Positions 24,205-37,547 of a stretch of 64,000 bases of DNA are shown piece after piece. A model generated the notes under the pieces. That model had not been told where the DNA came from. It was given only the letters and a program-made list of their open reading frames with translations, and ran no database searches. The stretch spans positions 20,167,973 through 20,231,972 of the forward strand of contig NC_060956.1 of assembly GCF_910589235.1 (NCBI RefSeq), written 5' to 3'. The position numbers were made by a program, and so were the translations under genes. Origin of the DNA: Vespa crabro (Eukaryota > Arthropoda > Insecta > Hymenoptera > Vespidae). How positions within the stretch are numbered: position 1 is the stretch's first letter; every line of letters begins with the position of its first letter.

Positions 24205-26630
24205 ATGTCTCATACGTACGATACGGAATTACTCGCTGAAGCAGCTGGTGTAAAAATTGTTAAGACGTCCGCTACATCGACCAATAAAATCATCTTACAA
24301 TTTGACGATACAAGCGAATTATCTACGAGGAACGATAAATCTTCATGTGGATTTCATTTGACTAAATCGAAATGGGATCCATATCCCTGGGTAGGATCCG
24401 TCGAACATGAAAGTATTGCCGATCGAGCAGGATTAAGGTATATTTTTTAAAAAGGTTCACAATTACTCAAGCATACTATTTTTATTTAATATAAATTAAT
24501 AAAAACAATATTACTTTAATAGAAAAGGTTTTCTTTTTTTTTCTTTTTTTTCTTTTTTTTTTTTTTTTAACAATCTAATATGTACGTCAAATGATTTAAT
24601 CGATCATCATAATAAATTATAAAAATCTGATCGTATGTATCATTATCTGTAATTATACCATTATAGAATGAAATGATCGATAATTGATCTATGACGCGCT
24701 TATCCTTAATTAACTTTTAACAAAATAATATACCGTATCTTTTTATAGACCAGGCGATTGTTTACTCGACGTCGACGGTACAAATGTATTGGGTTTAAAA
24801 ATGAAGGATGTTGGAGCTTTGATAAATAATAGAGAAAATAGAAAAAACGTGAACCTTCGTATTTGGAGATACGAATCGAATTCTTTAGAAGACGAAGAAA
24901 CTGGTATAGCTTTGAGAGGACCACTTCCGGAAGTAGCTACAAAACTTGCTAACGCGTTATCAGGAACGGTTGGTTTTATAATTTTATCATTTTATATTTT
25001 ATATTTTATATTTATCGTTTAATTGATATTAATCATATATATATTCGATGTTATTAATTAATTTATTAATATATGTATATGTTCATATACAATAGATCCA
25101 TACAAATAAATCAGTGATTGTAAAAAATGGTCTAAGTAAGAAATTTCACATAGGCATTGTTTTTCACACGCTATTTTTAATATTTTAAAATTATCTTAAA
25201 GATTTAGTTTTCTCAAGAATAAATATATTTACATTTTTCTTTTTTCATTAGAAAAAAATCCTTTTTAAATAAATCAAAAGCCAAAGATCAAAATACCTCA
25301 AAAAAAAATATACGACTTAGACCACTTTCATTATCATTGGGTTTAAAAAAAATTTTCATTGCCAATTTATTTTTTTGTATTTGAATTTTTTTCTATTATT
25401 TATTTTTATATTTTTTAGATACGGTGTTTAGAATGTCCAGTTTGTTTAGAGAACGCAATACCACCAGTTTCCCAATGCGTACACGGTCACATACTTTGTG
25501 TCGATTGTAGACCAAAAGCATCAAGATGTCCTGTTTGTAGAGTACGACTTGGTCAAGGTCGTTGTCTCATTGCCGAGAAAATTCAAAAAGTAATTCGTGA
25601 TATTTTTCGTACGAATCATGAAATTGAGAATGATAATAAAACGACAAACAGGAATTTAATAGAACGTTTATTCGGTAATCGTTACAAGCCGAATTTAACG
25701 AAAACAAATCCGAAGAATATCAATGTCCCTCCAAAGTCACGACGATCGTTATTAAATAAATTGTTTCTTGGTGGTTTAGAAAAGGCTGCTTCTACAGAAA
25801 ATCTAACAACAGTTTCAAAAGAACATTGTGAAGGAATATCAATATTTAGATCTAAGAAAGCCTATTGTGATATTAATTTAGAGAAACTGAATTTAAACGA
25901 TCGACCAAAATCAGCAAGTACCGGTGAACTTTCAATAGAAAAATTAAATCGTCAAATGGATAGTAATCATTATAAATCTAATTTAGAATCTATTAATATA
26001 ACTCGATCGATGACACTAAACGTACCATTGAATGAATCAACTTGGAATGGATCGACTGATTCAATTTATATGTATTTAAGTTGTCCACTTTTTAAAAAGA
26101 ATAAATGTGAAAAAATTCTAACGTTGAACACATTATTCGAACATTTACACATAAATCACAATGGTTCGTTAATACATTATAATGGTGGAAGAATTAAACT
26201 ACCTATTCCACTTCCTTTTGAAGAAGACACCATTTATTTATTACATTATGCAGACGATATTTATTTATTTCAGGTACGTTATTATATATTTTGATGATCG
26301 AGTATTTCTTTATATGTTATTTGTATTATAGACATGTATTATAGATATAGATATATTATATATATATATATATATAATAAAAATGTGTAGATAGATAACG
26401 ATTCATTATGGATGACGAGTGTGTTGGGAAAAAATAAAGGTTTCGAATGGATTTTATATGGATGGGGAAATAATGGAACGGAAATAAGATGTCGTAGATT
26501 TATAGCGAACCTTGAACATCCTATGATACTTTCACCTGAAAATGTTGCACTATTACCAAAAATCCTTGGAATACATACGATCGACATCCATATTAGTGAT
26601 TTTGAAATAATAAACAAATCGGAAATATGA
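24205..26630 (+). CDS. PDZ - RING - SIAH-like probable E3 ubiquitin ligase
   Basis: Four exons join in frame: 24205-24437, 24749-24968, 25419-26273, 26391-26630; 515 residues. A PDZ domain lies at about 30-125 (GFHLTKSKWDPYPWVGSV, then GLRPGDCLLDVDG across the first junction). A C3HC4 RING of SIAH type lies at about 152-195 (CPVCLENAIPPVSQCVHGH, then CRPKASRCPVCR). A Ser/Asn-rich linker follows. The C-terminal part carries a zinc-finger-like CPLFKKNKCEKI...HLHINH and a beta-rich segment (DTIYLLHYADDIYLFQ, FEWILYGWG) resembling the substrate-binding half of Seven-in-absentia proteins. The RING predicts E2-dependent ubiquitin transfer; the PDZ predicts binding of C-terminal peptides. Substrate unknown. 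The combination is unusual. The start at 24205 has a favourable AAAAATG context. Confidence 0.82.
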
Positions 26631-27114
26631 TATAAAAATGAATGGGAATAAATTTAAAAAAGGTAACAATATTTTATTATTGATTAATAATAAGTTTCGT
26701 TTACATGCATATTTTCATGTATATAAAAGTATGAAGAGAGAAGGAAAAAACGTTAAAAATATCGTATCAATATTTATATCTATCATTTTAACAAATATTT
26801 TAGATTAAAAAAAAAAAAAATGAAAGACATTAGGTGTATTGATTAAGTATATATAGATTTTTATCTAAATGGAATATTAAATGTTGTTACTTAGAAATTC
26901 TTACATAAAAATTTTATTACAAGACGTTTAGAATATCTTATGATCGTAACAATGATTAAAATTATAACAACTTATTCATGGTTCTTTTTTTTTTCCTTTT
27001 TCTTTTCTTTCTTTTTTTTACTATTTTCTTTTTTGTTTTCTTTTTTTTTCTTTTTTATTAAAATCTGTGGAATGTTCAATTAATAATAACAAATGTATAT
27101 TCTAATTAAAAAAA
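26631..27114. other. Convergent 3' region, PDZ-RING gene and p53
   Basis: About 480 bp between two facing stop codons. It contains T-rich pyrimidine runs at 26983-27056 and no ORF. Both 3' UTRs must share this space and may overlap. Confidence 0.6.
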
Positions 27115-29617
27115 TTACGGCATTTTATGTAATATGTCATCCATGTAAGGTTTAAAAAATTCGAATTGTCCTGTTCGCGATGCTTGGCCGGCCATAACAT
27201 CATACGCATATTTCATTACCGCCAAATAATTTTCTTTGCCAACAATATTTAATTGAACATTATAAACATGCGTATCGTATGACGGTAACATAACTTTTTT
27301 ATTTTGAGAAGCTGAAAGTTTTCTTTTTTTTGAATTAGGTAAAGTATTCATAACTTCAGCTTCCTCTTTTTCTTTATCTCTCTTTGGACAACTACAGACT
27401 CTAACCAATAATCTACGGCGCCCAATAACCTTGTACATATGATCTTCTAACGTAAATACAAGCTCTGTAGGTCTACGATTCATGCCCGATGTACAACTAT
27501 TTTTACAAAAGAATTTAAAATACATTTGTACATATTGCGAACCGACTTGTGGCGTACGCAACGGTGTAACTATAGATAAATGTTCGTTATTTTCTTCGTA
27601 CATACTTAATGGATCTGTACAACGAACAACGTGCTTAATTATCCTGGGATCTATGTCTTGATTGCTACGATTTGATTGTGCCATATGATTATGGCATCTT
27701 TGTACTGGATCATTTCTGTATTGATCCAAACTAAATACCATGGATGTGCGCAAATATAAGCCATCCAAAGGTGGATCCCATTTGAATCGTAAAGGCAGTG
27801 TTTGTTCCATATTGATAAATACTTTTTGAAGATTTTGTGAGTACTGTACAAAAAAAAAAAAAAGGAAAAAAATCATGTATAAGTACAGATTTTTAAATAT
27901 TTGACGCAATTATCATATTCAGATGTGTTATGTATTTTTTACATTCTAGAAATTATACTGCCTTTAAATTATAATAATTGCATTTATCTATCCTATCTTT
28001 GACTACACACATCTTTTACATAAACAATCTCTTATGCCCACAAAAGCTTAAAACAGACACATATGCTCTATAATTCTATAGCTTCCAAACAAAATATCTT
28101 ACTTTTGTCTTCTTCTCAGTGCTTTGTAAGTTTTGTAATTGTATATCGAAGATACTGTCTGTGCAATAGTCAGACTATTCCATTTGAGCATTATGTAAGC
28201 TGCAATAAAGACTTGAAAAAAAAATCATCATTATTCAACACCGGGAAGAGGCAGAATTAATCTGCAATGAGGAATATATTATATTAATAAAAAAAAAAAA
28301 ATGAGAATATTCAAAAGGCAAAAAATTGGATTAAAAGGAAACATAAAATTTTTAGTCAAATTTGATAATGGCAAATATATTAGAACTGCAATGGCGCAAG
28401 AGCACAAGTACTCAAATTTATTTCTTTTAATAAACTGTAGAATGAATTCTATTGCAAATCAATAAAAAATGATGATTATGTACTAAACTAAAACTATGAA
28501 AAAAGAGAATATTATAACTCAGAATGAAATTGAAATTTTTGGAATAATCAAACTTTTGTGTGCTATTATAGAACAAAATTTCTATTAAATAATCAATAAT
28601 GAAATAAATCATGGGCAAAAAAAAAGAAAATATCAATAATTTCTAATTATATTGGCAATATAAATTCAAACAAAATATTTTAAGCGTCCTAAAAATAATG
28701 TTGACATAACACGTACATTATTAACATTTTTAATATATTCTATTATATATAATAAATAAATAAATAAATAAATAAAAAAAAAAAAAAAGAATAATTAAAT
28801 GAAAACACTCACCACCCAATGTTTTGGTGCATTCTGATTTGGTAAAAGTAGTTGAAAATTCAGATGTCCAGGAAATTCTTCCTTTGTAGGGATGGCTTCA
28901 GGTCTTGGATAAAACTGTTCTTGATCTTGCTCTTCTAATGGATTTTCTTGATTTGAATAATTGCGTACATTATATTTTTCTTCTGGCATATCTTCCATTA
29001 TTTCTTTTGTTAATAAAGGTAGATTGTTATCCCTGTATAAAAGAAAACATACAAACATATATATTATATATTTATGGCCATTTTAAAAATTTAATACAAA
29101 AATAACAATTAAAAGATACAAACTTAAAAGATAAACTATTATTTGTGCCAATGTTTCATTCTTCTATTTTTCTTTTCTTTTTTTTTTTTTTTTATAATAT
29201 GTCATATAGAGATATTATTAGTAAATAATATTTATATATTTACATATTATAAAAATATAAAAAATAATATATTACGTGTATATATTTGTATATACATATT
29301 AAACCATATACAAAATGGAAGACAAAGAGTACTAGAATATCAAAAAATTGTATCATACATAAACTATACCTGTTATTGTTGCTGTTCGTAAAGAAAATAA
29401 TATGTTTTAAATATATAATTTTATATTAAATATAAAAAATACTTTCACACATTAATATTAAATATTTCATGAAACATTGTTTACTTCGGCGCACGCGTGT
29501 ATCAAGTGATTCTATTATACAAATTTCTTACATGATTTCCTTGCGCAACTGATCATATACATCATCTTCGAATAGGACTGATTCTTGCCAGTCAGAAAAT
29601 TCATTGGAATTTGACAT
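27115..29617 (-). CDS. p53: p53 tumour-suppressor family transcription factor
   Basis: A sequence-specific transcription factor for DNA-damage and stress responses, acting in the nucleus as an oligomer. Three coding exons on the minus strand, 29617-29532, 29032-28813 and 27843-27115, join in frame to give 344 residues. The acidic N-terminus (EFSDWQESVLFEDDVYDQL) is a plausible transactivation segment with the expected W and L/F pattern. The DNA-binding domain runs from about 75 to 270. Zinc ligands are visible as QRCHNHM and CKNSCTSGMNRRP. The DNA-contact loops are MNRRPTELVFTLE and VRVCSCPKRDKEKEE, keeping the equivalents of human R248 and R273. A basic region (SKKRKLS) and an insect-type C-terminus (LAVMKYAYDVMAG, FFKPYMDDILHKM) follow. 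The start gives an AUG that is the only one in the exon frame. It is divergent from the kinase at 30515. Confidence 0.95.
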
Positions 29618-30514
29618 TTTAATAAAAAATTACACCGTCGCACTCTTTTCAAGCCGGTCGACGTCAAAATTAAACTATACTCCGAACTAAAAAGACGCCA
29701 TATGTAATCATACGAAAAACCTTTGTCTCTGGGATACCCAACAATAAGAGATCGTTTCCGATATATCAGAAAAATGATTGGTACGATTTAAGAAATCTAC
29801 CTATTCAATAAGTATCCATTCTGATACACTTACACGTGATTGGTGTAAATAATTTAAATGTCACCAATCAACTAATTGTAAATTCGCGCTGCAACGTAGT
29901 AGGCGTGGTTAAGTAACTTTAGCGGCAAAATCGACAAATCTAAAATGCCGTAGAAGAATAAGTTTAATATTAGATCGATGCTGATTGGTTATAATTTAGT
30001 TTTTTAATGATCAAAACTGCAACGTCATAACCAATAAACAGGTTCTTGTAACTCATCATACTATTGCTATTTGGAAATGAAATTTGAAAAATAATTCAAA
30101 TCGACGTTGAATTAAAAATGAAATTAATTTGTAATTTTATGAATGATATCAATATTTCTTTTAAATAATTATTGTAAAACAATTTAAAGTTAACGTGACA
30201 CAAATTAATTTTATATTTTGAAGATATTGCTGAACGAAAAAAAAAATGTCTATTGCTTCGTGCCAATTGCGGCAAAATGTTTTTAACTTTGAATATGGAT
30301 TTACATCAATATTATGATTGGTTTGTTAAAAAATTAAAATTTAATTAACGATATTAAAATATACAAGATGACGTCTGCCAAGATATAACATTTTGTTATT
30401 TATTGCTATACATCAAATTTATTAATTTTTGTAAGACCCAAGAAAAATGTTACGTTACAGAATCATTACAAACATTATAATGATCTTACAATTGTATTTG
30501 AATTAAAGTATAAG
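29618..30514. promoter_or_regulatory. Divergent region between p53 and the TSSK-type kinase
   Basis: About 900 bp between two oppositely facing start codons, so both promoters must lie here unless upstream exons exist. It is less repetitive than other intergenic DNA. No specific response element was identified. Confidence 0.5.
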
Positions 30515-30707
30515 ATGACGTCAGTGCCGCCAGTAAAGACCAAAGCGACGAATGAGGTACAAAATTTGAATGAAAAGTATGGAGAAAAGTCAGATAAAAG
30601 ATTAACAGTACTTGAAACACATGGTTATGCTATTGGAAACGTAATTGGCGTGGGTTCTTATGCGACAGTCAAAGTATGTGATTCAATTTATATATACAAA
30701 TTTTTTA

Positions 30708-30751
<44 letters not shown>

Positions 30752-32131
30752 AATTTTTACGCAGGTTGCAATATCGGAACGACATAATAGTCAGGTAGCG
30801 ATAAAAATAATTTCGAAGTTTCAAGCACCAAGTGATTATTTAAAAAAATTTTTACCTCGTGAAATTGAGGTTGTTAAGGGATTAAAACATCCAAATTTAA
30901 TTCGCTTTTTACAAGCTATCGAAACGACACATCGGTTAGTAAAAAAAATTTGATTTTACACGTTTAAGAATATATCCATTTGCATAATTATTAATGAACA
31001 AATCCATTGTAACAATGTATTATATACAAAAAAGGGTATATATAATTATGGAGTATGCACAGAATGGTAGCTTACTTGACATTATAAGACGCGATACTTA
31101 CATCGACGAAGGTCGCAGTCGTAGATGGTTTCGTCAACTTCTTGATGCCGTTGATTATTGTCATGAAAGGGGTGTAGTTCATAGGTAGATATTTTACATC
31201 CATAGGCATATATATATATATATATATATATAAAACTATACATATATATATGTATATATATATGTATTTGTTTAGGGATATAAAATGTGAGAATTTATTA
31301 ATGGATAATAATTTGAATATTAAATTATCTGATTTTGGTTTTGCACGTGGTCATATGAAACCAAAAAATGGAACATTACCTCTTAGCGAAACTTTTTGCG
31401 GTAGTTACGCATATGCATCACCGGAAATATTAAAAGGTATACCTTATCGACCACAATTATCAGATATATGGTCTATGGGCGTAGTACTTTTTGCCATGGT
31501 TTATGGACGACTTCCTTTTGACGATACAAAATATACTCTCCTTTTAAAGGTACTCAAATATATTAACAATGATCAAAAGGAAATTAATTATGTATCAAAA
31601 GATTACATCGGCTCTAATAGATATTACTTTTAATTTTTCATACTTCCATGAGTTTTTATTTGAAATTAGCAAGTACAAAACAAGATTACATTTCCTAAAG
31701 AACCAGATGTATCTGAAGCTTGTCAATCCCTCATTAGTCGTATACTTGTAGCACAACGCCATCGTTTACTTATTAATAACATTAGAAAAGACATATGGTT
31801 AACTATGGCCAGTGTAGCTATGCAAACATCTGCTATAAATGAAGTAATATCTTTTGTTTTTTTCTTAGAAAAAAAATATTTAGTATATAAATAATATATA
31901 ACAATTAAGATATATTTATAGAATGATTCATCAATGGCAATTGAACGAACAGAGTCTAAAGAAAATCATATAGAACATATGAAAACTAAGGACGATAAAG
32001 ATTTACTTAAAATCCAAGACGCGAAAAATACCAAGAATATTAATACTAATACTTCTAAATATGATGTCAATATTCAATTGCAAAATGCTTTAATGAATAA
32101 TTGTTATGATCAAGGACAAAATCGAAACTAG
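30515..32131 (+). CDS. Testis-specific-type serine/threonine protein kinase (TSSK family)
   Basis: Six exons join in frame: 30515-30673, 30765-30934, 31035-31184, 31276-31549, 31670-31843, 31922-32131; 378 residues. The kinase domain starts at about residue 36 (GYAIGNVIGVGSYATVK). It has the VAIKII lysine, the ME-YAQNGSL hinge, the HRDIKCENLL catalytic loop, the DFGFAR metal motif, and a TSSK-style activation segment (SETFCGSYAYASPEILKG) followed by SDIWSMGVVLFAMVYGRLPF. All catalytic residues are present, so it should be active. The C-terminal tail after about 290 is polar, low in complexity and unlike known domains. In other animals this family acts in spermatid differentiation; testis expression here is an inference. 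Introns are short (70-130 bp); one is mostly (TA)n. Confidence 0.9.
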
Positions 32132-32213
32132 TATTTTGTATAATAAAGTTATTTTTACATACTGAAAAAATAGAAATTATTGATCATATGATAGAATGTT
32201 AAAATAATATCGT

Positions 32214-32247
<34 letters not shown>

Positions 32248-32603
32248 TCATTTTTTAGTTAGTATCTACAATAATACTACTTTTACATATAATATCATTG
32301 ACAATATTACTTATACTTAGCGCTCTTTTATGTCTATATTTATTTTGAAAATTCACAAAAATGCATCACCTTTTAACACAAACAAATTAAAGATCTCTGT
32401 TTATAATATTTTATTTCTAAATTACATGAAAGATCGATATTTTGCTAGCACAAGTAAAATCATTGTACCAATTATAAATACACCAGGTGCTGTTACTTTA
32501 TGCATGTATTTAACATCATCTGTAAATTGATATTTTTATATATATATATATATATTTTTTTTTTTGTTACTTATAATACAATAGAAATATATATAATCAT
32601 CTT
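32132..32603. other. Convergent 3' region, kinase and glycerol kinase
   Basis: About 470 bp between facing stop codons, with a poly-T run at 32218-32245. No coding feature seen apart from short A+T-rich shadow frames. Confidence 0.6.
32142..32147 (+). terminator. Polyadenylation signal (AATAAA) of the TSSK-type kinase
   Basis: A canonical AATAAA lies 11 bases after the kinase stop codon; a second AATAAA-type signal was not needed. Cleavage would follow within about 30 bases. Confidence 0.5.
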
Positions 32604-35037
32604 TTATTTTTTACCATCTATATCAGTAATTGTATTCCATCCTAAGCTTCTTTTAATACCTTCTTTCCATTGTGAATATAAGATATTACTTTCTACAAAA
32701 TGAATATATTTTATTTACCTATAAATTATGATATTATATATAATATTACAATAAAATATATATGTATTATTTACCATCTTCAGTTATAGCAGGTAAGAAG
32801 ATGTCACTAGGTATAATTAATTCTGATTTTATATTCCATTTACGTATACCTTCTGCACTACCTGCAGCAATTGCAGCTCCAAGTGCAGTTGTTTCAGACA
32901 TTAATGGCCTAACTTTCTTGTAAAAAGGTTTATTTTATTATACATTCCTATTATATAAAATAATTATTTTTAATATAATAGTAATTACATATAATAGTTA
33001 CTTACTCACTGGAATCCCAACAATATCAGCTTGCATTTGCATCAATAAATTATTATTAATCATGGCACCGTCTACTAATAACTTGGACAATGTTACTCCT
33101 GCATCATTTTTCATGGTTTCTAAAATATCTCTTATTTGAAAACATATAGATTGCAAAGTTGCTTTTACGATATGAGCACTTGTTGATCTTTCTGTGACTC
33201 CACATATAACACTAAAAATTATAGTGCTTTATTTAATATTTTTACTCATTTGATATAAATTTTTGTATAAATGTAGAAATATTTTCTAATCATTTCTAAG
33301 ACTGAGTAATACTTTTTGTTTACCTTCTAGCATCTTTTTTCCAATATGGCGCATATAAACCTGAAAATGCAGGGACAAAAGTGACGTGACTATCGGTAGA
33401 AACGCTTTCTGCTATAGTTTCACTTTCTTTTGCATTTGATAACATTCCAAGATTATCTTTTAACCATTTAATAACAGCTCCAGCAAATGCTATAGAACCT
33501 TCAAGAGCGTACACTGGTGTTGCATTTGGACCAAATTGATATGCAACTGTGGTTAATAAACCATGAGTTGAATCTACAACCTGTTATATGTAAACAATAT
33601 AAAAAAAAATATTAATTAAAAAAAAAAAAGTTGCATACATCCTGCTTAGTTTTATTATATATATAAAACATATAACACTAATTAATTACAGTAAGTTTTA
33701 TATTAAAACAAAAAAGTAATTTAGTAATTTAATTAATAATAGAAATACATCTTACAGTAGTGCCTGTATTGTACAAAAGAAAGCACCCAGTACCGTATGT
33801 ACTTTTAGCTTGTCCTTGTTGAAAACATGATTGACCTACAAGTGCTGACTGCTGATCTCCTAAACACTGAAATATAAAATAAATTTTATAAATGTATCTA
33901 ACTTATTTTACATAAAAAAAACATGTTATTAAATAAAAATATATTACATACACCAGATATTGGTACACCATGAAGAATATCATCCTGAATATACCCATAA
34001 ATTTCTGACGAACTTCGAATTTGTGGCAGAATACTTGATGGTATTTGAAAAAATGATAGTAGTTTCGGATCCCATTGTAAAGTTCTAATATTCATGAGCA
34101 TAGTTCTTGAAGCATTTGTAACATCTGTAGTGTGAACACCACCATTTACTCCTCCAGTTAAATTCTATGTTTATATCAGAGATAGTATTATGTTGGGTAG
34201 AGGTTTGCTATCATTGTACTTTAAGGTCCATCATTATCATCTGTAGAAAAAAACAATAGACTAACCCAAATAAGCCAGGTATCTATTGTCCCAAACATAC
34301 ATTGTTCATTGGCTAATGCTTCTTTAACTTCTGGTACATTTTCCAGTAACCATTTTATTTTTAAAGCACTAAAATAATGATTGATAGGTAAACCACATAG
34401 AGACTTCAGACAATTTTTATTTTGGTTCCTTATTCCTTTTAATATGTCATCTACCATGGGAGTAGTTCTCATATCCATCCATACTGGAAATTATTCATAA
34501 GAAAATTAATTGAATTATAACAAACACATTAAACAAATTATTACCGATTGCGTTATACAATGGTTTTCCTGTAACAGAATCCCATACAACTGTTGTTTCT
34601 CTTTGATTTGCCACCCCAATAGCAACTATATCAGTTGGATCTATAGTCAATTGCTGTAAATTAAATACAGTTTGACGAAGACATTCTCTAACTGCATTTA
34701 ATATTTGTATGGGATCTTGTTCAACCCATCCTTCCTTTGGATAAAAATGAGTGATTGAAATTTGATGATAAGTTAATACTTCGGCTGTCTCCGCAGCAAA
34801 TACCTACAAGTAGAAAAAATTTGAAATGATACTAAAATAACTGATTTATTCTGTTGTATTTATAATAAATTTTATATATTCAAGAAAAAAAAAAATAATA
34901 ACTCATTATATGAATTAAAAAAATAAAGATAAGAGAAAAAGAAATATATATTATACCAAAAATCTAGCACTACTTGTGCCTTCGTCAATTGCACCGATGA
35001 GAGGTCCATATCTACTCATGGAATCATTTTTATTCAT
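32604..35037 (-). CDS. Gk: Glycerol kinase
   Basis: Phosphorylates glycerol to glycerol-3-phosphate with ATP, feeding lipid synthesis and glycolysis; FGGY carbohydrate kinase family. Nine minus-strand exons join in frame: 35037-34957, 34803-34545, 34483-34266, 34164-33952, 33866-33756, 33580-33324, 33211-33010, 32916-32775, 32692-32604; 523 residues, the usual length. Family signatures are visible: GAIDEGTSSARFLVF at the N-terminal phosphate loop, VANQRETTVVWD, a WMDMRTTP segment, CGLPINHYFSALKIKWLLEN, GTIDTWLIW, CLGDQQSALVGQ, KSTYGTGCFLLYNTG, then VDGAMINNNLLMQMQADI and MSETTALGAAIAAG in the ATP-binding half. The start ATG at 35037 gives MNKNDSMSRYGPLIGA; a second ATG six codons on is also possible. 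It is divergent from COQ5, with 819 bp between starts. Confidence 0.95.
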
Positions 35038-35391
35038 TTGCCTGAATTATTTGAAAAACTTTTACTACGATTATTGTTTATTCAATATCATCCGATATTT
35101 GAATAAGAATCATTGATTATAAACGAAACGAATATAATCGCTTATAAAATGAATGAATTTGTTTACAAAAATATAGTATAAAAAATTGATAAACAATAAA
35201 TATCCCAATATACTATTCTCATAGTAAATACATTTACATCTTTGACTATGAATCTATGAACCGGCAATAACTACTTTCAGCGCCCTCTAGAGTTAAAAAT
35301 TAATCATAAGTTATTCATAGATCTTACACATTATAAGACATACTCTACTTATTATTTTTATTTATCTTTATGTATACACATACATATATAC

Positions 35392-35430
<39 letters not shown>

Positions 35431-35856
35431 TAAATTTTAATATTTAAAATTAATAAAAAATTAATTATTCAGTAATTTATTATTCATTAATATTCTTCAA
35501 AAGTTTAACGATAAGATATTCGTCACATTTTAACACTTAAATTTGAACATCGGATTACAATTAGTTCCCAAATATTTCGGCGCTGGAGTTGTCAAAAACA
35601 ATTCTTTTTTTTTTTTATACTTTCTGATTATACATTTGTAATTTTTACAAATTGACAGATTATACTGACCCTGTCAACTTAAAAAATTATTAATGATGTT
35701 CTATGTCATCAATAAATTCTTAATATTTATAAACATTTGAACATGTATCTATTATTAATTTTTTGATATTATTAGAGCTTTACAAATATATATAATTATT
35801 GTTAATTTAAGAATTGTAAAGTTTTATCTTTTGTATTGTACTTGTATAATTCAAAT
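35038..35856. promoter_or_regulatory. Divergent region between glycerol kinase and COQ5
   Basis: About 820 bp between facing-away start codons. A (TA)n run sits at about 35395-35427. Otherwise A+T-rich with no recognised element; both promoters are expected here. Confidence 0.5.
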
Positions 35857-37101
35857 ATGTTGACTCAAAAGTATCTTTATTTTAATACGAGAATACATCA
35901 AATATTATATAAACAATTAAAAAATTTCTATTTTCATAAATACAATTATTCTAAAACAAATGATGTAAATGTAGAAGATGGCGAAAGAATGACAGATTTT
36001 GGTTTTAAAAAAGTCAAAGAAAGTGAGAAAGCTAAAGAAGGTTAATATTATTATAGATTAATATAATATTTTTAATTTTAAATTAAAGTTATATGTATTA
36101 TATTATATTCTTATTTTTCTAGTTCATACAGTGTTTGAAAATATTGCAAACAATTATGACAAGATGAACGATATAATGAGTTTAGGTATTCATCGGCTTT
36201 GGAAAGATATATTCATTCAAGAATTAGCACCTACTCATGGAACTCGTCTCTTAGATTGTGCGGGTGGTACAGGAGACATATCGTTTAGATATATAAATTT
36301 TTTAAAAAATACTAAAAATATTAATAATGTAGAAAGCTATGTAACAGTATGTGACATAAATGAACATATGTTAGATGTTGGTAAAATAAGAGCAGAAAAA
36401 TTAGGATATACAGTAGAAAATAACTTTAACATTGAATGGAAGAAAGAAGATGCTGAAGATCTTAGCTTTCCTGATGAATCATTTACAGTATATACAATAG
36501 CATTTGGTATAAGAAATGTTACTCACATTGATAAGGTAATATCATTGTTATTGTGAAATTTTATTTTAAAAAAATATAAGTTCATTTATATTAATATATT
36601 TTAATAAATACTTAATATAAATTTATTGATTTCAATTATAGGTGCTATCAGAAGCATACAGAGTACTCAAACCTGGAGGTAGATTTCTATGTTTAGAATT
36701 TACTCATCTTGAAAATGATTTTTTACAATGGTAAATATAACACCTATCAAATATAATAAATTAGTTTGAATAAATTAAATGAATTTTAAAATAATATATA
36801 TATTTTCAGGCTTTATGAACGATACTCTTTTCAAGTAATACCAGTGATAGGTACATTAGTCACTGGAAAATGGGAGCCTTATCAATATCTTGCAGAAAGT
36901 ATAAAAAAGTTTCCAAAGCAAGAAGAATTTAAAGTAATTATAACTTCTTTAATCATTTTCTAATGTATTATGGTAATTCAATTTTATTACAATATTATGA
37001 ATTGTTTACAGCACATGATAGATATGAGTGGTTTCAGAAATACTAGTTATAAAAACTTATCTTGTGGCATAGTAGCTATACATTCAGGATTTAAAATCTA
37101 A
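35857..37101 (+). CDS. COQ5: 2-methoxy-6-polyprenyl-1,4-benzoquinol methylase, mitochondrial
   Basis: The C-methyltransferase step of ubiquinone biosynthesis, using S-adenosylmethionine inside the mitochondrial matrix as part of the COQ complex. Five exons join in frame: 35857-36040, 36123-36535, 36642-36730, 36810-36933, 37012-37101; 299 residues. The N-terminus is rich in Arg/Lys/Tyr and lacks acidic residues until about residue 39, as expected of a mitochondrial presequence. UbiE/COQ5 family sequence begins at TDFGFKKV and VFENIANNYDKMNDIMSLG. SAM-binding motif I is LLDCAGGTGDIS, then VTVCDINEHMLDVG, and IAFGIRNVTHIDKVL with YRVLKPGGRFLCLEF. The C-terminal GFRNTSYKNLSCGIVAIHSG is the family end. 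The start is the first ATG of the frame. Confidence 0.95.
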
Positions 37102-37119
37102 ATCAGGATCTAAAATCTA

Positions 37120-37125
37120 AATAAA
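37120..37125 (+). terminator. Polyadenylation signal (AATAAA) of COQ5
   Basis: A canonical AATAAA lies 18 bases after the COQ5 stop codon; a second copy is at 37220-37225 about 120 bases further on. Either could be used. Confidence 0.45.
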
Positions 37126-37547
37126 TGTAAAAGAAAAATCTACATATTTATTATGTTAACATTACATATGAATTATTTTGTATATGTTGTGTAACTTTTG
37201 TTTTTGTTTCACTATATAAAATAAAAGACGTAAGTAAGAATGGTTTTAATAAACGGATATATTTTAATAGTTTGATTGTTCCTCACGTTGCTGTATCCAT
37301 AACTTTTTTTTTTAATTATTATCAGAAACAATTTGAAAATAGCGCCAATTATTATGATATCTACTTGTATCAGTTGTCCAATTGAAGCATTTTCATTGGC
37401 GGATCAGAAATACATCGTATATTCGTTATGGTTAGTTCACAAGTTTAGGCAAAATATTCATAGTGAAGTATAATCGATTGATTCGCGAATAAACCAGACA
37501 TCATTTATTTTAGTTTTAGAGTAAAAGTCTGACATAAAATATTAAAA
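37126..37547. promoter_or_regulatory. COQ5 3' end and OPA3-leader promoter region
   Basis: About 420 bp with no ORF. The COQ5 transcript end and the start of the OPA3-leader transcript (first exon ending 37555) should lie here. Confidence 0.4.

Noticed and set aside
28063..28260. 65-codon plus-strand ORF in the p53 intron
   Set aside because: Antisense intronic frame without domain or supporting splice sites.
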